Source: Bacteroides_F sp964482605
Lineage (GTDB): Bacteria; Bacillota; Clostridia; Lachnospirales; Lachnospiraceae
Direction of reading: 5' to 3'
Assembly (NCBI GenBank): GCA_964482605.1
Contig: CAYZYS010000011.1
Span: 1-29,098, forward strand
DNA: 29,098 bases
The notes under the pieces are model-generated. The model was not told where the DNA came from and ran no database searches. It saw nothing but the letters and a program-made list of their open reading frames with translations. Positions 23,385-29,098 of this stretch are shown here, piece by piece. The number at the start of each line of letters is the position of its first letter. Position 1 is the stretch's first letter. Position numbers and translations under genes: made by a program.

Positions 23385-24335
23385 ATGAATTATCAACAAT
23401 TTTTGACAAGCCTCTCGGAAAGCGTGCAGCTTCTCGCGGGGGACGACGCACGTGTTTCCGTGAAAAGCGTGCTTAAAAACAACGGGCTTGCGCTGGACGG
23501 GCTGAGCATAATAGAGGACAGCCGCACAGGCACACCCACTGTTTATGTGAACCAGTATTACAGCCAATTCGAGGCAGGAAGAAGCCTTGATTCGATTGCA
23601 CAGGAAATCCTGCAGCTAAAGGAGGCACACCAGGACGGCATGCCGCCCAATGCAACCGACTACTTCGACTTTGACAGGATTAAGCACCTAATCACCTACA
23701 AGCTCATCAATTACGCCGAAAATGAGCTGCTCCTGCGGGACGTCCCCCACAAGAAAATACTTGACCTTGCGGTTGTGTTCCAATGCATATTGAGAAACGG
23801 GCAGGACGGTATCGCCTCCGTTCTGGTTAAAAACTCCCACCTCGACATGTGGGGCGTGGACGAGCAGGCCGTATTTGAACATTCACTGGAAAACACACCG
23901 CTTCTTTTTCCGCCAAAGCTTGTCCCCGTATGCGACCTGCTGAGGGGTATGCTCACCTCCGAATCATCCCCATTGGCATTGTCATCCGAACAATTCCCTG
24001 AATTTCACGATTTTCCCATGTATGTACTGACCAATTCCAGCATGATACAGGGTGCAGGCTGCATCCTGTACGACAATGTGCTCAGGGACTTCGCCGACAG
24101 GACAGGGGCTGACCTGGTGATACTGCCGAGCAGCATCCATGAGGTGCTTGTAATCCCAATGGAGGAGGCGCCTGACCTCTCCTCACTCAACGCATTGGTC
24201 AGGGAGGTGAATGAAAATTACGTTGACGTGGAGGAAATATTGTCCTGGCAGGCATACATATACAGAAGAAAAACCAACCTGCTGGAAAAGGCAACAGACA
24301 ATGCCACCCCTGACGCCCTGAATTTTCAGGTCTAA
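23385..24335 (+). CDS. DUF5688-family cytoplasmic protein
   Basis: A 316-aa soluble protein that I recognise as a family common in Lachnospiraceae and annotated DUF5688; function unknown. It starts MNYQQFLTSL with an acidic helical N-part, contains YVNQYYSQF (about residues 54-62) and ends in RRKTNLLEK. GGAAGG lies 4 bases before the ATG, and it has its own strong promoter. Upstream of spoIVA by 54 bases in the same direction. Confidence 0.8.
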   Translation: MNYQQFLTSLSESVQLLAGDDARVSVKSVLKNNGLALDGLSIIEDSRTGTPTVYVNQYYSQFEAGRSLDSIAQEILQLKEAHQDGMPPNATDYFDFDRIKHLITYKLINYAENELLLRDVPHKKILDLAVVFQCILRNGQDGIASVLVKNSHLDMWGVDEQAVFEHSLENTPLLFPPKLVPVCDLLRGMLTSESSPLALSSEQFPEFHDFPMYVLTNSSMIQGAGCILYDNVLRDFADRTGADLVILPSSIHEVLVIPMEEAPDLSSLNALVREVNENYVDVEEILSWQAYIYRRKTNLLEKATDNATPDALNFQV

Positions 24336-24389
24336 CATCACCGCAAGCCTCATACCCTTGTAATAAAAAATGTTGACAGGAGAAGCAGG

Positions 24390-25862
24390 ATGAACGAATT
24401 TAATCTCTATAATGACATACAGGCAAGAACCCACGGGGAAATATACCTGGGTGTGGTGGGGCCGGTGCGCACCGGAAAATCCACCTTCATCAAGCGTTTC
24501 ATGGACGTGTGCATACTCCCGATGATGAATGACGAGGGTGCAAGGCAGCGTGCCAATGACGAGCTGCCGCAAAGCGCCGCAGGCAGGACGATAATGACAA
24601 CCGAGCCAAAATTTGTGCCAAATGAGGCGGTGGAGGTAAGCATTGCAGAGGGGCTTTCCATTAGGGTAAGGCTGATTGACTGTGTCGGCTTCATGGTTGA
24701 CCAGGCATTCGGGCACAAGGAGGGCGAATATGACAGGATGGTGCGGACGCCCTGGTTCAAGGAGGCAATACCCTTCACCCGTGCAGCCGAGGTTGGAACC
24801 AACAAGGTCATAAGCGAACATTCAACCATCGGGATTGTCGTTACCTGCGACGGCTCCTTTGGGGAAATTGACAGGAGCGCCTTCATTCCCGCGGAGGAAA
24901 GGACAATCAACGAGCTGAAGTCAATAGGAAAGCCATATGTGGTGCTGCTCAACAGCCTGCATCCGCACAGTGATGAGACGGCAGCGCTTGCGGAGGAGCT
25001 TTCCGCAAGGCATGGCACAACCGTGATACCTGTCAACTGTGACCAGCTAAAGAAGTCCGACGTTACCCGCATACTGGAGGCAGCCCTGTACGAATTTCCA
25101 ATAACACGCTTCAGCCTGTTCACGCCTGCCTGGATGGAAATGCTTGAAAACAGCCATCCGCTAAAGCAGGAGCTTGCCGCTGCCTTAAGGGAGGTTCTCA
25201 CCATCGGCTCCACCATGAAGGACGTCCGTTCCGCCTCCGTCTCCTACTCCTCCGACAGGGTCGCATCCCTTGGAATCACGGAAATCAACACCTCCAACGG
25301 TGAAATACGCCTTGAGGCTGACATTCGCCCAAGCGTGTACTATGACACCATAAGCGAGCTTACGGGGGCAGCAATCAGCAATGAACTTGAGCTTGTGAAC
25401 ACAATAAGGGAGCTTTCATCAAAGCGGAAAAGCTGCGAATACATCAGCTCCGCCCTAAATGACGTTGAGCATGCGGGCTTCGGCGTGGTGACACCGCCGC
25501 GCAGCGACATTGAGCTTGAGGAGCCGTCAATCATCAAAAACGGCAACCGCTACGGCGTCAGAATCAAGGCAAAGGCTCCCGCCGTCAACCTGCTCAAGAC
25601 CAACATAAGCATTGAGATTGCGCCGATTGTCGGCTCCAAGCAGCAGGCTGAGGATTTGATAGAATACATAAGGGAAAACAGCCACAATGACCCGGAGGGC
25701 ATATGGGACACCAACATTTTCGGCAAAACCATTGAGCAGATTGTGGAGGACGGCATAACCGAAAAGACACGAAACATCACCGCTGAAAGCATGGGCAAGA
25801 TAAGCGATACCCTTGAAAAGGTGATGAACGAAAATTCAGGCCTTGTGTGCCTGATTGTATGA
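24390..25862 (+). CDS. spoIVA: Stage IV sporulation protein A, spore-coat ATPase
   Basis: A 490-aa TRAFAC-type ATPase that polymerises on the forespore to found the coat basement layer. Walker A GPVRTGKST (24-32, Lys30), Walker B Asp97 in LIDCVG, and the whole length and C-terminal LVCLIV match SpoIVA, whose hydrophobic C-tail helps anchoring. AGGAG sits 7 bases before ATG. Between DUF5688 and here, CATACCC with an upstream TCTAACA segment is only a weak sigma-E-like match, so I do not call a promoter. It is strong evidence that the host forms endospores. Confidence 0.93.
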   Translation: MNEFNLYNDIQARTHGEIYLGVVGPVRTGKSTFIKRFMDVCILPMMNDEGARQRANDELPQSAAGRTIMTTEPKFVPNEAVEVSIAEGLSIRVRLIDCVGFMVDQAFGHKEGEYDRMVRTPWFKEAIPFTRAAEVGTNKVISEHSTIGIVVTCDGSFGEIDRSAFIPAEERTINELKSIGKPYVVLLNSLHPHSDETAALAEELSARHGTTVIPVNCDQLKKSDVTRILEAALYEFPITRFSLFTPAWMEMLENSHPLKQELAAALREVLTIGSTMKDVRSASVSYSSDRVASLGITEINTSNGEIRLEADIRPSVYYDTISELTGAAISNELELVNTIRELSSKRKSCEYISSALNDVEHAGFGVVTPPRSDIELEEPSIIKNGNRYGVRIKAKAPAVNLLKTNISIEIAPIVGSKQQAEDLIEYIRENSHNDPEGIWDTNIFGKTIEQIVEDGITEKTRNITAESMGKISDTLEKVMNENSGLVCLIV

Positions 25863-25872
25863 CCAATGCCGC

Positions 25873-25901
25873 TTGAATTTCAGCGGTACATCACATATAA
25901 T
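25873..25901 (+). promoter_or_regulatory. Promoter for the DUF5721 gene
   Basis: TTGAAT (25873-25878), 17 bases, perfect TATAAT (25896-25901), about 38 bases before the start codon. Confidence 0.5.
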
Positions 25902-25938
25902 GGAAAAGTTCAAAATACAACACGAAATGAGGAGTTAC

Positions 25939-26421
25939 ATGACCATATTCACAATAACGGGGATAAAACACTTCATGTCCCTGCTGCTCTCACAGGAAGC
26001 CTTTGACCAGTGGCTCGTCTCCGAGATAACCATAACGACCCACAACACCTTTCACATGGACGGCACACTCAACAAGGACTTCTACGGCGAGGACGAACGC
26101 CCGCAGGGTGACAAGGCACCATGGAGCCTGCTGCGCCCCATTTGCTTCAACATAATCAAGGGACAGCGCACCCCGTCCATGATGAAGCTAATCTTCACAA
26201 TGAACCCTGAGACCACCTCCGGGATAATACATGAGGCAGGCTCAATCCCTCCTGAGGATGTCAACGGGCTCTATGTGAACATGCACTATGAGGGCGGACG
26301 GCTCACCCTTACCACCGGCACGTCACTGAGAATCTTCTCCATGGACAAGGCACTGGATGAGGCATTGGAGCGATATGTCAGCGGCTTCCTGACGGGCAAC
26401 GGGATTGAATACGATTGTTAG
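25939..26421 (+). CDS. DUF5721-family protein of unknown function
   Basis: A 160-aa soluble protein beginning MTIFTITGIKHFMSLLL, with ITITTHNTFHMDG (about 32-44) and a mixed alpha/beta layout; I recognise it as a Lachnospiraceae family (DUF5721) with no known function. Start 25939 is chosen because GAGGAG lies 4-5 bases upstream; the longer frame to 25855 overlaps spoIVA's end. Its stop codon (26419-26421) lies inside the CIRCE element of htpG. Confidence 0.8.
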   Translation: MTIFTITGIKHFMSLLLSQEAFDQWLVSEITITTHNTFHMDGTLNKDFYGEDERPQGDKAPWSLLRPICFNIIKGQRTPSMMKLIFTMNPETTSGIIHEAGSIPPEDVNGLYVNMHYEGGRLTLTTGTSLRIFSMDKALDEALERYVSGFLTGNGIEYDC

Positions 26422-26444
26422 AACTCATTTTTAGTGAGTGCTAA
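26418..26444 (+). promoter_or_regulatory. CIRCE element, HrcA operator of htpG
   Basis: TTAGAACTC, 9 bases, GAGTGCTAA: one mismatch from the consensus TTAGCACTC-N9-GAGTGCTAA. It places the downstream gene under HrcA heat-shock repression. It sits just upstream of the -35. Confidence 0.85.
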
Positions 26445-26451
26445 TTTTTTC

Positions 26452-26480
26452 TTGACTTCTCGTTCCCCAGGTATTATCAT
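26452..26480 (+). promoter_or_regulatory. Promoter of htpG
   Basis: TTGACT (26452-26457), 17 bases, TATCAT (26475-26480), directly after CIRCE. Confidence 0.6.
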
Positions 26481-26556
26481 TAATACAACTTTAGAAATAA
26501 ATAAAGCAGCAGTGCCGCACACTGGCGGCGTAACCTGCGGAATGGAGAACAATACA

Positions 26557-27351
26557 ATGGCTAATGGACACGGTAGTTTATCAATTGACAGCAATAACAT
26601 ATTTCCTGTGATTAAGAAGTGGCTGTATTCAGACCACGACATATTTTACAGGGAGCTCATATCGAACGGCTGCGACGCAATCACCAAGCTTAGGAAGCTT
26701 GCGCTGATTGGGGAATATGAGGAGCCTGATGACGCCGAATACAAGATTATCGTCAAGGTTAATTCCACGGAAAAGACAATCAAAATCATCGACAACGGCT
26801 TGGGCATGACCTCAGATGAGGTTGAGCAGTACATCAACCAGATTGCATTTTCAGGTGCGGAAGCCTTTCTTGAGCAGTACAAGGACAAGGCAAATGATGA
26901 CCAGATTATAGGGCACTTCGGACTTGGCTTCTACTCTGCCTTCATGGTGTCTGACAAGGTCACAATCGACACCCTCTCCTACAAGCCGGGTGCAACTCCT
27001 GTACACTGGGAATGCGATGGCGGAACCGAGTATGACATGACCGACGGGGACCGCACCGAGGTCGGCTCCTGCATGACACTGTACCTGAATGACGATTCCC
27101 ATGAATTTTGCAATGAGTACCGCGCAAGGGAGGTAATCGAAAAATACTGTTCCTTCATGCCTGTTCCAATCTACCTTGAAAAGGAGGACGGCGAGCCCCA
27201 GTACGAAACGATTGACGAGGATGAGGTTACTGAAAAGGACACGGTAATCGAGCACATTGTCGAGGAGGCAAAAACCGAGGAGGTTGAAAAGGATGACGGC
27301 ACCAAGGAGGTTGTTGAGACCGTGCCTGCCAAAAAGAAGGCAAAGCAGTAA
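26557..27351 (+). pseudogene. htpG: htpG, truncated to its N-terminal ATPase domain
   Basis: The first 264 aa of the Hsp90 homolog HtpG: the conserved RELISNGCDAI segment (about 30-40), DNGLGM (ATP lid Asp), GHFGLGFYSAF (nucleotide pocket), and the charged linker ending AKKKAKQ before TAA at 27349-27351. Full HtpG of this group is about 640 aa; the middle and C-terminal dimerisation domains are absent, and the expected run on from PAKKKAK is lost, so the gene breaks around 27345. Start 26557 (MANGHGSLSID) is chosen because it matches the family start; GGAG lies 9 bases upstream. It keeps CIRCE and promoter upstream. The missing part may lie elsewhere after an insertion, or the join may be an assembly artefact. 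Confidence 0.85.
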
Positions 27352-27382
27352 ACTTTTTCTCTTTCCGTCCTTTATTTCCTGC

Positions 27383-27411
27383 GTGACCACAGCATTTTTT
27401 GTCCATATAAA
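27383..27411 (+). promoter_or_regulatory. Candidate promoter of the small-gene block
   Basis: GTGACC (27383-27388), 17 bases, TATAAA (27406-27411), about 36 bases before the first small ORF. Confidence 0.3.
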
Positions 27412-27446
27412 GAGCAAAGCCGTAAGGCACGATAAGGACAAAAACA

Positions 27447-27677
27447 ATGAAACTTACCGAAACAAAAGCGAGACAGGTCGCCATTGCAGTCTCGGATGAA
27501 CTGCACGGACGGGTCGACCCGGACACGGTCAATGCCGTACTGAAGGTCTTTGACCAGTACCATCTTGTCAAACAGGATAAAATGGCGCATTATGAAGTGG
27601 AAGGGCAGATGGATCTGGTGTCCGATTTTCCGGAATACTGCCCGGATACAGTCGCAGAAGAAGAACAGTGCAGATAG
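27447..27677 (+). CDS. Small uncharacterised protein
   Basis: A 76-aa acidic protein beginning MKLTETKARQVAIAV, with an AAGGA site 8 bases upstream. Mostly helical by eye; no motif that I recognise. First gene of the small-gene block. Confidence 0.7.
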   Translation: MKLTETKARQVAIAVSDELHGRVDPDTVNAVLKVFDQYHLVKQDKMAHYEVEGQMDLVSDFPEYCPDTVAEEEQCR

Positions 27678-27702
27678 GCACAGGCAAAAAGGAGGACTAT
27701 TC

Positions 27703-27921
27703 GTGAAAACGGATACAGCAAAACTGAAATCTGTGACAGAGGCAGAACTGCTGGAAGAATTGTCGAAAATAGAGTCCGAATTATCGACAAACGGCGGCAT
27801 GGACATATCGTATGCAAGAACGAAAGATCTGTATACCCACAAACAGAACATCCTGGATGAATTAAATTTAAGATATGGAAAAGAAGGAGAAATAGAGGAT
27901 GAACGGAATTTACCCGAATAA
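27703..27921 (+). CDS. Small uncharacterised helical protein
   Basis: A 72-aa, charged, probably coiled-coil protein (KSVTEAELLEELSKIESEL). The start is GTG at 27703-27705 with AGGAGG 7 bases upstream; the longer ATG frame to 27550 overlaps the previous gene and is rejected. Its 3' end overlaps the next gene by 23 bases. Confidence 0.65.
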   Translation: MKTDTAKLKSVTEAELLEELSKIESELSTNGGMDISYARTKDLYTHKQNILDELNLRYGKEGEIEDERNLPE

Positions 27922-28156
27922 TTTTACCGACGAGAATAAGAAAGATTTCGATATCCTGCGGGGCATCGCACAGTCGATCCCGGAATATGTTTCACTGGTC
28001 TATGACGGGACCAGCTACATTACGATCGAAGTAGCCTCTGAAACGGTCACCGGAGACATGTGGATGGCGATCGACGCATTCAATGCAGAAGCGCACAGCC
28101 TCTCTACCGGATTCGCCCTCGTCTCCGAGGACATCAAAGGAGAGCGCTATGTCTAA
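27899..28156 (+). CDS. Small uncharacterised protein
   Basis: An 85-aa acidic protein (MNGIYPNNFTDENKK..., SLVYDGTSYITIEVAS). AGGAG is about 10 bases upstream. No recognised family. Overlaps both neighbours by a few bases. Confidence 0.65.
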   Translation: MNGIYPNNFTDENKKDFDILRGIAQSIPEYVSLVYDGTSYITIEVASETVTGDMWMAIDAFNAEAHSLSTGFALVSEDIKGERYV

Positions 28157-28661
28157 AAGTGGTTACCGGCATAAGGACATCCCGGCGCTCAAGACAAGAA
28201 ACGCCATGCTGCTCAAGAACCAGGAATCGCTTCCTGTACTGCAGAAGATCTATGACGGCGATGTCCCGTATACGAGCGATTTTTACCCGATGCTCGTCAA
28301 CAATATGGAACGCCTGTACAAGGGCGTTACACAGGAGCTGCAGGCACTGTATCCGGATGCGATCAAGCTGTCCTCCATCCAGTATAAGGAAGGACACCAT
28401 TTCAACCAGTTCGCATCCATCATCAACCGGTATATCCCGCTTTCGGATGACCGGAACGGATATCTGACCGTGCTGGACGGCATCCGCGAGATCCAGAATT
28501 CCTACAACGGTTCCCGCTTTGAGGATTTCCCGGATGTAGAAGAATTCCGGAAGACCTTCCGCCGGTATGAGACGCAGATGAACCGCCTGTACCGCGGACT
28601 GATCGCACAGCAGGAAAAATGCCGGTCCGAGCAGGAAGATGAAGAAGTAGAACTGTGGTAA
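28149..28661 (+). CDS. Uncharacterised helical protein
   Basis: A 170-aa charged helical protein starting MSKSGYRHKDIPALKTRN and ending in a glutamate-rich tail (EQEDEEVELW). GGAG lies 6 bases before ATG 28149; the start overlaps the upstream stop by 8 bases. No recognised family. Confidence 0.65.
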   Translation: MSKSGYRHKDIPALKTRNAMLLKNQESLPVLQKIYDGDVPYTSDFYPMLVNNMERLYKGVTQELQALYPDAIKLSSIQYKEGHHFNQFASIINRYIPLSDDRNGYLTVLDGIREIQNSYNGSRFEDFPDVEEFRKTFRRYETQMNRLYRGLIAQQEKCRSEQEDEEVELW

Positions 28662-28689
28662 TCACATTTTTTGCAGGGAGAGAACGATT

Positions 28690-29037
28690 ATGACAATGAT
28701 CTTGGAACCATACCTTTTATTTGAACACGTACAGATGTCAGAACAGGAACGCACAGACCTCCACGCACTGGCACAGGCGCTTCTGGATGCGGGGATCCAC
28801 GGAACACTCATTATCCCGGAACCGAACATCACGCCAGCATCCGGCGGCACCTACCGCGTCGTGGATGAAAAGAACCTGTTCGTAAAACTCTATGTAGAGA
28901 AGGATCTGTACCATTCCGTCATTGATATCCTGGAACAGGACCGGTTCCTGTTTTCCTCCGTGCATACAGAGCCATCCATCATCGATTACGAATCCGATGA
29001 CTGGACACATAAAAAAGGAGTCGGCTGTGATATCTAG
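28690..29037 (+). CDS. Uncharacterised protein
   Basis: A 115-aa protein (MTMILEPYLLFEHV...) with GGGAGAG about 8 bases upstream; an in-frame ATG two codons in is an alternative. No recognised family. Overlaps the next start by 11 bases. Confidence 0.6.
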   Translation: MTMILEPYLLFEHVQMSEQERTDLHALAQALLDAGIHGTLIIPEPNITPASGGTYRVVDEKNLFVKLYVEKDLYHSVIDILEQDRFLFSSVHTEPSIIDYESDDWTHKKGVGCDI

Positions 29038-29098
29038 GGAGATAGTTGATAACAAAGTGACCATTCCATGCGGCACACAGAAGGTCTCCAACGCATAT
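29027..29098 (+). CDS. Partial ORF running off the window
   Basis: GTG at 29027-29029 opens a frame (VISREIVDNKVTIPCGTQ...) that stays open to the last base; AAGGAG lies 6 bases upstream. Only 24 codons are visible, so no function can be given. Confidence 0.5.
   Translation, partial: MISREIVDNKVTIPCGTQKVSNAY

Larger units (their letters stand above)
27352..29098 (+). other. Foreign-looking block of small, dense genes (mobile element/phage or chimeric join)
   Basis: After the break in htpG, six ORFs of 70-170 aa are packed with gaps or overlaps of at most about 30 bases. Codon choice changes: Ile is mostly ATC and Pro mostly CCG here, while upstream genes favour ATA/ATT and CCC/CCT. None of the six matches a family that I know, no integrase or attachment site is visible, and the block runs off the window. 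Confidence 0.55.

Noticed and set aside
27340..27425. The 12-base near repeat as an att site
   Set aside because: Both copies lie within 75 bases of each other, one has a mismatch, and no integrase is visible; the pair alone is too short to claim an attachment site.
1..29098. CRISPR array or insertion sequence
   Set aside because: No regularly spaced repeats and no transposase-like protein were seen on either strand.

Overview
The window looks like chromosomal DNA of an anaerobic, endospore-forming Firmicute, most likely a Lachnospiraceae member (Roseburia/Agathobacter/Butyrivibrio-like). This rests on SpoIVA, a CIRCE-controlled htpG, Csp-like subtilase, Lachnospiraceae-type families that I recognise as DUF5688 and DUF5721, and strong GGAGG ribosome binding sites. 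Family names come from reading the proteins, not from a database search. No protein-poor stretch exceeds 300 bases.

Layout. (1) 1-691: beta-CASP/MBL nuclease-like gene, damaged (metal-ligand substitution and in-frame TAG). (2) 885-2696: cytoplasmic S8 subtilase, convergent with (3) an export-type operon on the minus strand, 5581-2746: degenerate ABC ATPase, membrane permease, membrane-anchored BNR-repeat protein. (4) 5785-6447: PAP2-type membrane phosphatase, divergent from that operon. (5) 12741-6513, minus: an amino-compound locus with an AraC/receiver-like regulator, UcpA-type SDR, class-III PLP enzyme, APH-fold small-molecule kinase, APC permease and a P-II signal protein. Kinase plus class-III PLP enzyme resembles the hydroxylysine/ethanolamine kinase + phospholyase pairing, so uptake, phosphorylation and PLP-dependent elimination of an amino alcohol is a testable idea; the P-II protein may gate the permease. 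(6) 14361-12973: two Ser/Thr-rich proteins, one with a FliD-like C-terminal motif, behind a good flagellar sigma-D promoter. (7) 15210-14506 EAL protein, 16084-15299 zinc macrodomain, 17819-16113 chemoreceptor, 18429-18076 XRE regulator. (8) 23001-18530: membrane protein, RluF-type pseudouridine synthase, LigA, MetA. (9) 23150-23078: tRNA-Arg(CCG), with a promoter back-to-back with that of (10) the plus-strand genes DUF5688, spoIVA, DUF5721 and htpG.

At about 27350 htpG stops after its ATPase domain and the sequence changes character: six small, tightly packed or overlapping plus-strand ORFs with different codon choice (ATC for Ile, CCG for Pro) run to the window end. This is either the edge of an integrated mobile element/phage or an assembly join. 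The strongest points for follow-up are this junction, the kinase/PLP/permease/P-II locus, the hairpin-rich leaders around its regulator, the degenerate ABC ATPase operon, and the sigma-D-driven FliD-like gene pair.
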